A DNA stretch of 64,000 nucleotides, from contig CH002571.1 in NCBI GenBank assembly GCA_000149265.1, positions 115,138-179,137 of the forward strand. The letters are read 5' to 3'. The notes under the pieces were generated by a model, which did no database searches, was not told where the DNA came from, and worked only from the letters and a program-made list of their open reading frames with translations. Position 1 is the stretch's first letter, and each line of letters opens with the position of its first letter. Both the position numbers and the translations under genes were made by a program. Source of the stretch: Ciona savignyi. Taxonomy: Eukaryota; Chordata; Ascidiacea; Phlebobranchia; Cionidae. This document shows, in pieces, positions 1 to 14,700 of the stretch.

Positions 1-246
1 ATCTGTTGTATTCTCTAGGTGACAACAGTGGTATTAAATGACCATTCGCACCACCAATCAGAAACCCATCTGTGGATGTTCAGTATCCTGATCTAACTGA
101 CATTGTCACTTTTCACTCTGGCATTGTTTTCTCTGAATATTAAAGTGTAAACTCATGAACAACTGTATAAAACCAAGAATAATCTCTCTTATTGGTTGCT
201 TAGCCAAAAATAATAAAAAACCTGGAATGTGTATTTACTTTACCAG

Positions 247-3200
247 ATATGGAATTCAGTCGGGGTGATCCGGTCGTACAGCGACGAGATGGAAAATGCG
301 ATAGATGTCGAGTTTCATGACACACAAACCCACCACGCACTTCATTTGCCAAACCATGATCAGTACACCATGGCTGGTCTTTCCAACAGAGCCGTCGTCC
401 TTGCAGCAGAGTCCACACCAGATGCGCCGAGGTGCAAATTATTTTTCCTTAAAAACTCATTTTTCAATATTGCTCCTTTGACCCAAAATCAAATTTTGGA
501 CTGTTTTTAAAAAGCTTAAACTAGTTTTTAAACTATGTACTTTTTAAAAATAAATTTGTCAAACTTTGAAAACTAATTGTCGAACATTAATGCTTGACTG
601 AAGAGTTAGGATTAAAGAGATTTCTTTTTTGCACTAGCGGAGTAGCACCAAAGTGTTAGAAATTAAGGACTCAAAACACTAGTTAATCTGAAAACAACCT
701 TATTATGCTTAAAGAAATTGGTAGCAGCAGTATTCATCAGACAGTAATGCACAATAATCTTAGCTTAGTGTGGATAAGGGTTTTCTGCTTAATGGACAGA
801 ATCAAATTTTCTATGGGCCGAATAGTATAAGCAAAGTAAGATTTTATCTTCATGTATTTGGATAGTTGTGACAAACTTTGTTTGTCTTAATACCAATTTT
901 AAGGGGTGTAAATGTATCCCAAATTTGGTGGTAAAATACAACATTTGGACGCAGTTGTAAAGCAAAAATTTTCTGAGATTTGCTACAATATGCTGAATAC
1001 ATAAACTCTAAACTTCTATTCTTGACTTAAAAGCAATTTTACAAAGTTGTATTGTGTAATACAACTTATTAGCTTTTATATATTTTGTCATACCTGCTGG
1101 AGTGCAGCTGAATTTTACATTGTTGTTCTTTCACACGATTAGTAGTCTAGTTAACTCTATGTTGTGTTGCTCCTCTAGCAAACTGAAATGTGTCCACTTC
1201 TCATCTTGGGACAACAACAAGGAGTGGACGATTGAAATGCCGGATGGTGAAGAAGTGCAAGCTCTTGCAGTTGGTAAGTTGTGAAGCAAGAAATTGTGGT
1301 GCATGATTGTTTCATGCAAAATGTAAAAACTATAATTTCCTAATTCAAAAGGTTATAGGATATATAATTATAAAACTATACCAAATTTTTAATAATGCGC
1401 ATGGCAAAGTTATTTGGTTTTAAAGCATGTTTGTTAAGTAAAATAGATGCTTTTCAATAACTAAACACTTCTGCGAAAAGAACAATAATATTTCTCAAGT
1501 CAGCTTTAAGTGAAAATTCTCATAACGATCATTATAGCTGAATAGTGGTATAGCCAGTTAAAATTCACAGTTCAACACACCTTCTTACTATCAATGTGAT
1601 TCAGGTGACGATTGGATCGCTGCTTGCACCGACTCGTTGCAAGTGCGTTTCTTTACACTGGGTGGCGTACAGAGGCAGATACTAAGCATTCCAGGAAACG
1701 TGGTTGCAATGGCCGCTTGTATGGATCAGCTATTTCTTGTGTACCATGTAACGCAAGGTCAGTGGAAATTTGACACTTTGGAGGTAGCTTGTTGAATACC
1801 TGCATGTTGTTAATTCCAGATCTATTTATATAAAAGTAAGTTATTCATTATATAAAGTGAGAGGGTATTTCCAATTAATATGTAATAAGCCTGAAGCTGA
1901 TTTTATAAAAAAAGATGAAGCCATGTTAACTTCTTATTTTTGAACCAGCTTTGGTAGACTAGTAACAATTACTTGAGTGTAGCACTGATGAAATTTACTG
2001 GATTCATTTTATTAAATAATACAAGCTTACATTCAAACGCAATGTTATATCTTTTAATTAAATGTTTTAATCAGGTTTTGGAAACAATCAATGTTTTGGG
2101 TTCATGCTGCTTGAAGTTGGTGTGAGTGGGGGGTCAAAATCACGCAGTGTTGTAGGTGGATCTGCACTCCCTGTAACCCCGGGTTCAAAACTTGAGTGGG
2201 TGGGGTTCACTGCCGAAGGCACGCCAGCTACTGTGGATACTGCTGGGATTATTCGTATGATGAATCGATCGTTCTGTCAAACTTGGATTACTGTTGCTAA
2301 ACTTAAAAGCATTGTGAGTAGAAAATATTTTTTTATTAATTAGTGTCAGCATTTTTAAGCCAAAATTTCTCTTTTAATAGTATTTACTAAATAAACATTT
2401 TTTGAATCTGGTATTTGTGTTTCTAAATAACACAATAGATTCAAACACACTTTTAATACTTCTGGCATTTCCGCTCAAAAGTGTATCTATTAACTGGAAA
2501 ATTATAACATGAAGCACTGCTCATTTTATAATAAATACGGATGAAATTATAATAATAATAATTTATTTTCTGTAGGCTAAAAGTCGTCACGACCATTACT
2601 GGGTAGTGGCTCTGCATGAAAATCCCCAGCAAATCCACTATATTCAGTGCAAAGGGTCTATTTACCCCTCCACTTTACCACGACCAACATTATCAGTTGC
2701 CCAGTACAAAATACCACTGTGCGAAGCAGATAGCGACAAAGGAAAATTTGAGGTTTTGTGATGGCATTTTTGTTTTGTTTATATTTTTTAAATATAAGTT
2801 TCTATATAAAAGTAATTTATTATCACTATAGAAATTTTTAAAACCATGTGAATGGTTTTAAAAATGAATTGTTGGTAAATTTTTGGGCTTTTTATTTAGC
2901 TACATATGCAAACATGATTTATAAACAAAATCTTTAATGGATTTTTTTATTGTCTGCCTATTTTCCAACTAGCCTCTATTCTGTAATTCTTATTTTCCAA
3001 AAGTATAAATATGTATATGTATATTTTGGTAAACCCTCTACATTTTTACTTTGGATTAATTGTTTCTAGAGGTTTTCCATTTTCAACTTGGTTGATAGCA
3101 CGGTTCAATGTTTTACGCAGGAAGAATACTGGAGGACAAAGTTATTTTCGTCACATCAGGATTACCTTAACACTCATGGTTATGAAACTGACACTGGTGC

Positions 3201-6200
3201 CAAACAAAAGACTGATCTCCTGATACAGCATACCCTGATGCGACTATTTGCTGTAAATACAAATATTTTTAACAATTGACAGGTTGCAGATCTTTTAGCA
3301 GATTGCTATTGCCACCATCGGTGTTTGTTTAGACATTCAGTATTCTAATTATTGCCAAGCAATGTGTATTCACTGGGGTTTTTTAAAAATTGCTATTCTG
3401 ATTGCGTTTTTCACATTGCAATGCTTTTAAAAATCTGGTAAATCTGGTAATAACCATAATACCATATGGCGTCACCACGTCAAATTTTTAGAAAGTTTGC
3501 TACACTTAATTATTATTAGTGAAACTTAAATTATTAACAACTTTTTGTCATTATACCCATCAAAAACTGAGGATATATTAAAATTTTGCTGATCATATTG
3601 TGGTTTTAAATAAATTGGGGTCTCTGTGTTGTTGGTTTAAATTAATTTAAATTAAAAAGTATATTTTTGTTCCATTATTTTAAAAAGAGGCGCAAGTACT
3701 GAAAACTTACTTACCCCAATAATTCCTGAACCCATGTGTTAAAAACTAATATTTTGGAATTTTATTTACTTTAAAGTTTTGAATTTTCTATTTTAGCTTT
3801 GTTGCAAGAGTGATCAGGAGTACCAAGCGATGGATGTGTGCTCCATGATGCCAACATCTGCTTCCATGTCGCTTGCCATCAAATATGCATCGAGGATTAG
3901 GAAGATCATGCTTGCTCAGAGGTTAAGTGAGGTGGGTTGGGAGGATATTTTAACCAGTTTTGTGTATGAAGAATCATAATTTAATGAAGAATCGTAATTA
4001 AAAAATACCTCCCAATAAGCAATTCCTGAAATATCCCGTCATTCGAAAATCTAATGTTTAAATTATTTTCTCTATCATTTGTAATTTCATATTCTTTCGA
4101 ATTAGAATAAGGAGATTTATATTGCAAAAGTAAAACCGCTAATAAAATAGTTTGCTGCTGTATTTGATACAATAGAATTTCTGCATTTTTATTCAAAATA
4201 AATACAACACCATTTTTCGGATAGTTTGAAGTGGCTAACCATGTTGCCAAGATTCAAATCTCCATGACAGCCAAGTATTATTTCTATATATATTTTAAGT
4301 AAAGCAAAACATTTTATTTAAGACGTACATAATTCTGAATATGCTCGTCCCATACAACGATGACACTTTTCATATTTTATACAAATTTTTGATAACCAAT
4401 ATAGTGCACACACACAGAAGTATGGAGAAATTTAAGAAACCTTAGTTTCGACATATTGTTTCTGTTGGCAGCACTTTCAAAATGACAGGTTAGGAACTGA
4501 CGGTTAGAACAGCTTGCAGCTTAACAGACTTAAGTAAAGTAAAGAAAGGGGGACCACATTCATGAAATGCACATACCTGACCTGCTGTGCATTTTGCAGG
4601 TGGTCCAATACACAATTGAGTCTTGATCCCATCCATTCTCTCGTAGATTTGCCAAGAGAAAGTCCAGGAAGAGCAGGAGGCGATTCTGAAGAAGCAGCAG
4701 AAGATGGATGCGGAAAGTGAGGAAGAAGATGACGATTTCCGAACTGAACTACAAGCCGGGTGAGTGATCCAACACTTTGATCACCTTGTTATGTATGTTG
4801 AAGTTAATTTAGTTTCTATTTTTTTATAATGTGTACAATTTTGGCACTTACGCTGCAAATTAGTTTTAATCAAAGCAATTTGTAGCATGTTTTCTTAGCA
4901 ACATTATCCTACTTCTGCATAATCGTACATTCTGCTACACACAGCTACAGTGCAGCTGAAACAGAGTGGTCAACACAGAGATCAAGCAACAAACCATCCT
5001 CATCACAACCGGGTGGGTTGGACGAGGATGATGATGATGTCATGGTGACATCACAACCAACAGAAGTACGGAGAGGTATGGAATAGTGAGTGGACCTGTA
5101 TGTTGTCCCTTACTCCCATTTTACACTAGTTTTAAAAACCTTTTAAAATATAATTTGAAACCAATGACATGAATACATGCAACCTTCTTCTCTTTACATT
5201 GTACCTTTTCACTTCACTCTAAAGCTTGATGTGCATGAGTTAATAATTTTTAGCACGATTTTCCACCTATAGTGCCAGGATATAACTTATAAAATTCTGT
5301 TATACATAAAAACCTTGATATACATACCAGGAAAACGGCACACCAACACAAACCTAACTTTACCCCATACTGGAATGTAACCAACAGTTACCATAACCCT
5401 TCTTTTACAATTGCATTGTATTGTAACCCTGTTTTTAGAGAATAGTTTCCTACTTAATGTCCTTTGATTGTTAACCAATGTGCTTATCAAATGTTGTTCA
5501 CACAGCTTTTGTTTATACACTTAACTAACTCAAAATGCAACTCAACAATTTATCCGGTTCTGTTCAAGAGGTTTTTTTAATTTTATTACAGAAAGTGAAG
5601 TGAGCAAGGAAAAAATGAAACCAGCTCGTTCCCTGTCATCCCAACTTGCTGGTTCCAGGAGAAATCCATTTAAAGTAAAGGAAAATTTTGTAAAATATGT
5701 TCAAAAAAATCGTACAGCTTTGTCATAACTTTGCCTTATCCATAAAAAACTCTTAACAACCAGGTACCATAGGATTAAATTTGCTCACATATAAAATTAT
5801 CTAGAAATCGGCACTTCCTGTGACACCAACAACAACATCTGAGGCGACATCTAGCGGTAGTGTTTTAGATGGAATAAAACGTGCTACGCCAACCAATCAG
5901 CGTAAAAAGCAATCCATTACACCGGAAATTGGAAAGAAGTTAAAAAGCAAGGATTCAACCAAAAAGAAGGGTGTAAGTAACTGATCTTTAAATATCGACA
6001 TTGAAGTCCAGACAAACAACATAATTATGCAAAAACGCCTAGTTATAGTGGAATTAAGTTACAAAAAAGGAAACTTCTCAATGATTACCACTATTTCGAC
6101 TAGTTAGTTTTTGCTTAGACTTTTAACCAATTTATGTTTTTCCACTTGAAAAATAAACGCATGAAAAAAGACATTTTTATAATTTTTAGGATACAAGCTT

Positions 6201-9065
6201 ACTTTCACTTATTTTTGCAATGTTGAAACGTCTCCATTAATACAGGGCGCCCAGGCCACGTTGTTCACCACCAAACTTAACCTGACGTCAACTCCGAAGC
6301 CAAAGAAGGTTTTACAGAGAAGCAAACCTGATGTGGATGATGAAGTCCTGCAGAAGTCAGCAGAAGATAACGTTGATGTTCCGAGGTAGTTGTTTATTGG
6401 TAGTAGCCATAACTACATAAGCGCAGAACGTGGTCGATGGTATCATTTTTAAACTGAAATTGCGGACATATCTTTATACGAAGTTATCTTCAAACTGCGC
6501 ATGTGTTTACGTTGTTGTTTTATACAACTGTGGGTATTCTGAAAACAGAATAACGCTTGACCTTTTTTACGTAACAACCTGAATTATTGGATAACATATT
6601 AGGATCCGTCGACTAATCAATCTGACGAATGTTCCACCCCCCACCGTCGGTTTACTTAAGCTATTACAGATTAATTCGATTCGGTTTTTAATTTAATACA
6701 GCGGTACTGGGAAGGGCTGCTGGTCTCACATAACAACGTTCAGTGACAACATTGCAAAATACAACGTTTTACACTCTTATAAACAAATTGGTGTTTTAAC
6801 TTGTTTCCCTCCCAATGTGTCCTGCAATGTCGCGTGTCTCACAGGTGATATTTAACAAAGCGGCTGTCGTATATACTCGTGCCTTGTACTAATAACAAAG
6901 CCGGATCTTCCGCAACCGTGCTAATCTAGTAATTGTTATCTTAACCGACCGCTCTTGGAATACAGTTGACGTAAGTCTATCGTGTTTCCATAAAACCTCT
7001 GCTTTCACGGAAGTTTATAAAAATGCAAAAATAAATCGCAGAAATATTTTTTTAACCTAAATTGGTTGATGAAAGCTGTCTACAAGCAGGTTCATCGCCG
7101 TTCCGGCTAAACTGGATAACGTAAACAAACGGTGTAAATATCCACATCGATTATTTTCATTGATACGATTAGATAATGAATCGTAAATCGTGTTGTAGAT
7201 TTAATAAATAATATTACATATACACAAATAATAAGTTGATATAATAACAATGTAAATTTAAAACAGACAGTGTGTAACATGTCATTATATTCTATCATAA
7301 CGCAGCAAAGCCACCACCGGAGTCCAGCTTTACTTGGATGAACATCTTCCCCACTTGGAGGAAGAACATCCGGACTTGGATGCGATCGACGTCCGGAAAA
7401 TGGGAATCAAAAACTTTCGCGCTATTTCTGTTGAGGAGAAAAAGGTGAATTGGAAATTGTAAAACGTTTAACTTGCAGGCCTTGTATAATTCCAAAATCC
7501 AAATTAACAAGTAAACTAAGCTACATTTACAAACTTATCAAAATAATAAGCACAGTTTTAACTTTACAATTTCTAAAGACTCGATAGATAATTGCGTGCA
7601 AGACCCGGGAAACCTTTCTTGCCATCCGCTCCTTTTCGAGATGCGTAAAATCTAAATACGGAATTATTTTCTTGTAAATACCAAACAGTCATTGACAAGC
7701 AGGACGTGCAATTTATATATGGTTTATGAAAGAATGACAATTGTTCAAAAAATACATCCGCGTGAATGACGTGCTTAAGCCAAACCTAAATTGATGCAAA
7801 TTGTTAGGGAATTATGGTATAAACTGTTTTGTGCACTAAAAATACGCCAGTTAAAATTCGGCAATGGTGACACCAGTACCATCACAGTTTTAAGTGTAAT
7901 CTATTGTGTAAGCGATGACGTTTCGTGCTAAACCTCTAGTTTCTACATTGCCATTCACGCATGACTGGTGGGGAGTTAACGAGGTCGGGAAGGGTCAGTA
8001 GCCACAGCCAATCTGTAGCCAGAAATTGGATTAAATCCTTGCTCTCTCACGATACGATTTGTAATCTGCTAAATCTTTTTCGCTTGTCGTTATTTCGTTC
8101 TCTTCTATACTGGCGTATTGTGCAACCACCTCGGTTAAACCGATTACCCTTCTATGACTTTTGATTTGATTAGAGCGCAATTAACCTAACTGTACGACGC
8201 ATCATTAGCGGATCGCCCGGGCCCCACGCAGAGAGAGGTAATCTCACCTTAATCCGAGACAATCACTGAGTCTTGCGCACGATCCTGTTTAATCCAGCTA
8301 AAGCAGTTCATAATTCTACGGCTGTGGATTCCACGGCCGTCTAAAAGATGGGCTGCCCGCGGATAACATAAAAGCGTGTCATCCGCTACCTGTTTGCGTA
8401 TACATTCCCATTCCCGGGCCTCAATTTGTCCGCTACGAGCAACGACGACTATTCTGGATTGAACCGGTAATTACCGGCCGCATGGAATGTGATCACCGCA
8501 TCTCGCGCAGGATCACACTATATATTGTACTTGACGACGATGATAATCTCTTAATTCGGCTGACAGCGAAGCACGGCAATTACCCACTATATTGCCTGAT
8601 CCAGGCGACCTAGAATTAGCGCACACCATTAATTTACGGCTTCACAATCGTTTTAATTCATGTGAACCTGACGAACAGCCTTAAGTCCACTGGAAAAACA
8701 AAACAGAAATTCGTAAATAATGATTGTATTTTATTTATGATTATGCTAAGCAAGCATGAAAATACAGATACAATCCTGCTATTTTTACTCTACAGGGAAT
8801 CCCATTAACATTAAATTATTCAAACTAGAATTGGAACAACCGGGCGAAGAGTGCCAGCATGCGATCAGCAGCAGGAACTGCTGGGGGAAACAAACGAAAA
8901 CTCGCTGACGAGGTAGACGAAAACGACCCGCCATGCTCTGGTGACGTCATCACATCAAGCAATCCTGCTAAAAATCTTCGCTTGGACATGGACGAAGCTG
9001 CAGATGCAGACACCTGCAATGCAAAAGCTAAACTTTCGGCTTTTGCGTATTATGCAACAGAGTGA
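247..9065 (+). CDS. WDHD1: WDHD1 / AND-1 / Ctf4 replisome adaptor (5' truncated, 14 exons)
   Basis: WDHD1 (AND-1, yeast Ctf4) is a nuclear scaffold linking the CMG helicase to DNA polymerase alpha at forks. Visible exons: 247-431, 1179-1273, 1605-1757, 2075-2313, 2576-2752, 3121-3252, 3797-3931, 4647-4759, 4945-5075, 5592-5674, 5805-5972, 6246-6385, 7306-7444, 8829-9065. All introns are GT-AG and phases join to one frame of 708 residues plus stop. Exons 1-5 encode the middle SepB/Mcl1 beta-propeller, with family stretches AIDVEFHDT, GFTAEGTP and HENPQQ. Exons 6-7 encode the helical region (LAIKYASR). Exons 8-12 are acidic then basic, disordered linker (EEEDDDF, NPFK). Exons 13-14 hold the HMG box and a conserved KLSAFA end. 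The N-terminal WD40 repeats and start codon lie upstream of the window. Identity is secure; exact exon edges are by eye. Confidence 0.93.
6386..7305 (+). other. WDHD1 intron 12 (0.9 kb), non-coding
   Basis: No coding segment fits here. The first half is mixed-composition sequence with several CG dinucleotides; the last 200 bases are AT-rich. It is longer than the preceding WDHD1 introns and marks the point where the sequence becomes less AT-rich, continuing towards goosecoid. I see no repeat or RNA gene. Confidence 0.5.
7306..9065 (+). CDS. WDHD1: WDHD1 HMG-box exons and C-terminus
   Basis: These two exons (7306-7444 and 8829-9065) encode the DNA-binding HMG box of AND-1, split by a 1.4 kb intron. 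The first begins with TTGVQLYLDEHLP, matching the family's TGFQMWLEEN start, and ends ISVEEKK. The second resumes NWNNRAK, the VWANKAK position of the vertebrate protein. A basic KRKL nuclear-localisation-like patch, an acidic linker and the conserved terminal KLSAFAYYATE follow, with the stop at 9063-9065. Fungal Ctf4 lacks the HMG box, so its presence marks the animal form. Both splice junctions are phase 0. Confidence 0.9.
7445..8828 (+). promoter_or_regulatory. WDHD1 intron 13: complex non-coding DNA, possible goosecoid enhancer
   Basis: This 1.4 kb intron has no coding content that I recognise, although it is visibly more GC-rich and CpG-rich than other WDHD1 introns, especially at 7950-8650. 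It contains GGATTA/TAATCC motifs near 8028, 8250 and 8290, which are binding sites of K50 homeodomains such as Otx and Goosecoid. Its base texture matches the DNA around goosecoid downstream. A regulatory role is inference only. Confidence 0.35.
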
Positions 9066-11705
9066 ATAATAATTCATTTTTTCTTTCGCAATATCGTGTC
9101 GATTTGAACTCGACTGATATTTTAAGATCTTTTTTCTTTATTGTCCTTTATAATGTGTTTTGGCCCGTTTATACATGCCATGTTCCTGTTCTACATATCA
9201 AGTAAAACCTTCATAAATGGCTTGGACAAAACCACAATCGTTTCTACTTATATGAGTATATATAGTAAATGACGAACCATGTGCTCCTTTCAACAAGAAT
9301 AGAATGACATTGTCCATTTTGTGCAATTTATGATTCTTGTAAGCGAAGGAACCCTATAGCTGTTGTAAGTTGGAGGGATGGATTTATCGAATCTTATTTT
9401 CTCCCGAGCGTGAGAAACCTTTACTCCATAACCGGATTACCGGACGCATCTTTGGCTCTAAAACAACTGCGACCTGCTTAAACTGGTTGGATCCGATTTT
9501 GACTTGACGTTTGGTCACGGTTGCAAAATCCTAGGAATTAAGTGGAAGATAGACATACTTTTACTCTTTCTTTTAACATTTTATGGCAATAATAAATCTT
9601 TTCCGCTAGTAATGTTTAAGAGATCTGTTCCGTTATGTTTGAGAGTCTGGCTGTTTCGAAAATGAAATATTTCGTCTGCTTCATCTTTTTATTGTAAAAC
9701 CTGGAATTTGAAGGCGTTGTTGGCTGTTCGGATTTACGGAAGGCGGTTTGTTTTAGTAAACCCCAAAGCCCTTACAGCTCTAAAAATTCTTGAGCGCGGC
9801 TTTGTCACTGGTAGCAACAGGACGTGACGGCTGGATTAAGGAATTCGTCCCGAGTCCGAGCCCACGATCTTGTTTCGACACCTTACCCGACACTACCCAG
9901 AATCCCTTTGCGGCGCTTGACAGATATGCAGTGACCCATACAGAACCGTATTTCTTCGCACCAGCGCAGGGTTACAATTACACTAAAAGCCACATCGAGG
10001 GTGACTTGTTTTCTTGATTTTTCTTCGAATTTTAATCCCAGCCCGTCTTAAAAAGGCGACAACAATACCATTGAAGAGGGTTTGAATCCCCCTTATTTTG
10101 TACATAAGCGCTGACGTCATTTTGATATACCCAAAAGCCGGAGTAGCACTTTCAAGAGTGTGTATAATTTATTATCACGTTCCCTAAATTTAATTATTTC
10201 TTAGGGTGTCATGTAATTCCAGTTACGCTGTAAGTAGATTTAGTTCATGGACATTACGCACTTTGCAAAATTGTACTGGCCTTCTTTGTTGTAGGCCTAC
10301 ATGGTAACTTCAAGGTTTAGACTTAAATATGTTTAAGTTATATTTTTAATCTTAAAAATGAGGATTGTTTTATAAATAAATGTTTATATACATATTTTTG
10401 TAAAAAATGGTTTCACTTTAGTATTGCGTTTAAATCACTTTTGAGGCCATCAAGTGAAAGTGTGCTGGCATGATTTAATTTGCGTGCGAAAGCCAGACAC
10501 TGGGTGAAACTATATCCATACTGTCGCAAAATCGAAAATAGTATTAAGTTATGAGTGAGGTGACAAAAATGCAATAGACTGTATTCTCAGCTTTTACTCC
10601 TATATGAAAAACGGCGTTGTTATATAACTGACAATTTGTCAACCATAAGTACCCAACCATGCATAACAGTGACAAATCCTTACAACCAACTATTACTTTT
10701 GTGATAGTTTTAATGAGTCATCTATACAGGGTTACCCGCCCACTCGTTTTATCAACATTGCTTGATTTTTTGTCCGGAATTATAGGAGCTCGGGAGAAAC
10801 GCACATTATGGTTGATCTCTAAGAACTTTTGTACTTATTTGGAATTTCTCCATTAGGAATTTACTCTTGCGGAACTTTAAAATTGTAATTTTCAAACAAT
10901 ACTGGACGGTTGTAGATCTAGATAATGTGTTTAATTCTACGAAATATGAAAGACATTCGCGAAAGCTTTTGGTTGTTTAACAAAACTAATAACGTAATAA
11001 ATCTTGATGAATTCGATTTCAAGCGGCAAGTAAGATGTTTCCTCAGATAAACTTTCTAAGATGATCCGATTTACGACTAAATTCGGCGCCAGCGTCAGTG
11101 TTTTGCGAGCTTTTGAAAGTTCGACGAGTGATGTAATAGCTTGGGAGTCGGGATTGCGCAGCGTCGCGCTTCGTCAACTCTCGTCACGTCTGAGAGATTT
11201 GCTGACGCACCCTGCGATAAAGCCTCGTGTTTTCCGACTTCTCGCATCACACTAGCAAGCTATGAACAAGAGGTGACAGGTCTCAGCGCAAGCGTCTTTA
11301 TTTTACCACGGAGCAGGGCTCTTGTAGTATTATAAATTATTATATCCGTATCGTCAAGTGGCTGGTTCACTAGACAACGGATCCCAACTTCTCAACTGTG
11401 CAAGAAAAAAAACATTTACGAAGATATTCAGATAAAGTGACTTGTTTACCTTTGATATCGAGTACGACATCTGTTCAAAGACAGGAACCTGACAGGACTG
11501 TCAAGCCAAGTTGTCTGCCAAGGATTGAGAGCATAATCGGATTAAGGTTAAATCCAGTAACGTCAGTCGCCCCCGGACAGGCTTACTCCTTTTGCTGAGG
11601 AGTGTAATCACAAAATCTGCGACGTAAGGTACGAAAACATAACTGCTGGCGAAGCTTACACCAGGTGCAGAAGAAACACTATCAAGAGATCAGTCCGACG
11701 CAAAG
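9066..11705 (+). promoter_or_regulatory. WDHD1-goosecoid intergenic region with putative gsc promoter
   Basis: There is no convincing gene in these 2.6 kb; short open frames here lack family resemblance. The first part is the WDHD1 3' UTR. An AATAAA near 9590 is a possible poly(A) signal. A TATA-like TATAAATT lies at 11331-11338, about 370 bases before the goosecoid ATG, and could position its start site. GGATTA/TAATCC motifs occur near 9434, 9833, 10032 and 11539. No SINE or MITE is visible. The promoter call is inference from position. Confidence 0.4.
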
Positions 11706-14700
11706 ATGTCTCTGCAGTTCAGTATCGATAATATTCTAGGCGGAAAGATGAAACATTCAAGACAAGCGCAAGAATCGGCACCGGTATCCCCCAGTGCGAC
11801 ATCGGGTGCCATGACCCCCTACATGCGGGCTTCCCTCTCTGCCGCCGCCGCCGCTGTTAGCTACCCAAGCTCGAGTCTGGCGGCATGCTACTCATATCTC
11901 TACCCCTACGTCACCTCTCCGCCGAGTCTCTACCCTGCTTCCGGTAAGTCAATGAATTTGTCCCTTAATATAGAATCAATTTAATATTTGAAAATAAGCC
12001 CATCATGGCGAATATTGTGGTGATAATATTCTAGTTCCGCATCCACACACGCCTTGTCAATTATCGGGTAATTTATCATTGCTCCGATTCAGAACGTGAT
12101 GACTCAATAATACGATAAATAAGTGGAACTTAAGTTTTACGTGGGCGTATTGCACCATCGTGTACCATTGCGTCATGAGATTGGAATGCTGGTAGATAGA
12201 TAGTAAACCCATTAACATCGGGATTTTCATAATGTGACATCGCGAATGTCGATGTTTGCATAATTTCGTACAACATGTGTTTCGCATGAAAGGTTTTTTT
12301 TCCGAACACCCGACCTCCCTATGTTCCGCCTGTCTCCGACAAATATTTACCCAGCTACATACCAGCAAATTAATTCTGTTGATTTTTACGGATGAGCAGC
12401 GAGACATTAGCACTTAACGCGGGGTTTATGTAACACGTTCTGGAACTTATCACGAGTCGAGGCGCTCATCTTTTATAAAAACTCATTAATCATAATTTCA
12501 GCGCCTGGCCGATCTAATTTGGATCAGGTTGTTGGCATGGTCGTTTTATGACTGACTACGCTTGTGTTCATAAAGTATAAGTTGGTTCGAAACGATTGGC
12601 TGTGAAATGGAGTGGTGTTTTGATAACTTTGCTTCGTGAGAAGGACTATTGCTAATCTCTTCCGCCTTTATTCACGCACAGTCGATCGTGTTACGCAGTT
12701 GGGGAACGATGTAAATTAAATTCGCCATCGGTATAGTTCACTCTGTCTTAAATTCCCCCAACGTGCTTACATCGCAAAAAGTATGATAGGATCGCGTCTA
12801 AATTTACACTGCGAGTTTAAAACAACGTGGCTCTAATTTGATTTGATAAACTCGAATGTCAGTTTTGTAAAATCCGTACATATAATTAAGTATAATTTGT
12901 TCAAATAAAACAAAAACGCCAAAGCGCTTGTCGTGGGCTCAGCAGAATTCGATGAAGCCCGTTTTCCAGATGAGCCGTGTTCTGTTGACTTTGCGGATCA
13001 ACGTCGGATCGGAGCCCCAGCGTCGTCTCGGGTTTCCGCCATATTTCTCCGCGTTGACATTACCCCCGATTCGAAGGTATCGGATAATCTATATCCCTGG
13101 TTATCTCTGTAATCAGCTATCTTGTTCGGATTTATCGCGCACCACATAAAATGCGTTCCGTGTATGCAAAAGATGCAAAAACAGATAGTCCAGAATAATG
13201 ACAACCTGCTGCCAATTTTCCCTAACTGGGGTCGAAATCTGCGCCTCTATTAAGCGATTACTCCTCGCAGAGGTTTGGTGAGGTAGTGTCAGCTTGTTAT
13301 TCTTTCGCAAAACTCTGCTCGCTCCTTTTGGCTCAATCCTTCTCCGGTCATCCTGCCCAAATAAACAAAGGCCTCGGCGAATGGTTCCCTTCTCAGGAAA
13401 TTGTTCTGACCCGTCGTAATCACAGGGCAGGGATTAAGAGCGCCTTGTTGGGGCAACCGCCGAAAACATTGAAACCATTTATAGGATTTGTCACTTCAAA
13501 GTGTTTTGCCTTTGATGCGTCGTTCGCAAGTTGGTTACAATTCCTATCTATGTTTAACATTTGTCACTGCGTGGTGGTTTGGCTGTTAGGCTGCCAAATG
13601 CGCTAGACAATCCAGTTGTGTATTATTAGCGAATCAGTCATTCCTATGTCGGGATTAAGTACAACTGTGCCTTCGATCACGTGGTGTTGTTTAGTGTGCT
13701 GGGTCTCGCCTTCTCCCTGACCTTTCAGAACACCTAATGGCGTCGCTTAATTCCATTACATCGAGATTGGATATCATAAACAAACAAGTGTCGGACTTTC
13801 GTCTTTTTGTTGGCCCCGCTATTCTTTATGTCACATAATAGATAAGCTCAATACGGGACAGCGGATTAAACGGATAGCGCGTTAAGTGCTTGCCCAATCT
13901 CTTGTGATGGAGTGGTCCACGAATACTGGAAGGAAAGAGACAAAGGCCCTTTGTCCTGTGCTCCGACTGAGGTAATTTTTGTGATAATCCGCCCTAACTT
14001 CACGCTCCAAGGACTGTGACCCTTAAAGCACTATATCGTTCGTACTTTTCTTAAAAGTTAAAGGGTTCAATCGTATTAGCTGGACAAATAAGGGTTGGTT
14101 TGAGATGATTCTTGTGGCCAGAAAATGACTGATTTGTTCAGATAAGTAGCAGTTACACAATCGATGAAAGGGACTTGTAGCCGCGACGTTTCTAATCCCA
14201 AGCACTTATGTGTAGGCACACCTTTACCTGTTCCACGAATTAGGCCGTTCTTAGATCGCGGTTGTGTTAGTACAGAAGTACTTGCTTATCAAATGCCAAA
14301 ATCGGCCAATTTGGCTTGGTTTCCTGAGTATTAAAGGATGATACGTCAGGTTTTATTAACTAAGCCTGTAATCCGAATTCTACTCCTTAGCGATAGACGA
14401 TCACGTCATCGAATCAACAAGTTTACCAGCTAGACTAATGATTTGCGTTACGAGAAACGGTCCGTTGCCGTATATAGAACTTCTATTTGGCCTGCCAAAC
14501 ACTCTGTGTGACCAGAAAACGAATGACTTCATCGCCGAAACAACATTTAACAAATTCGCCAGCATGCCACATACGCCCGCAGACCCTGAGAATAAATTCG
14601 GAAGTTAGACTCGCCAGCAGCTCTACAAGCACGAACATGGCGCGCTAGGCTTTGAGCCAAAGAGAGACCACCAAACACAGCAAGCGTTCCCACGGGCAAA

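Noticed and set aside
8859..9019. Minus-strand open frame opposite the last WDHD1 exon
   Set aside because: Shadow of the plus-strand coding exon, whose sequence matches the conserved WDHD1 C-terminus.
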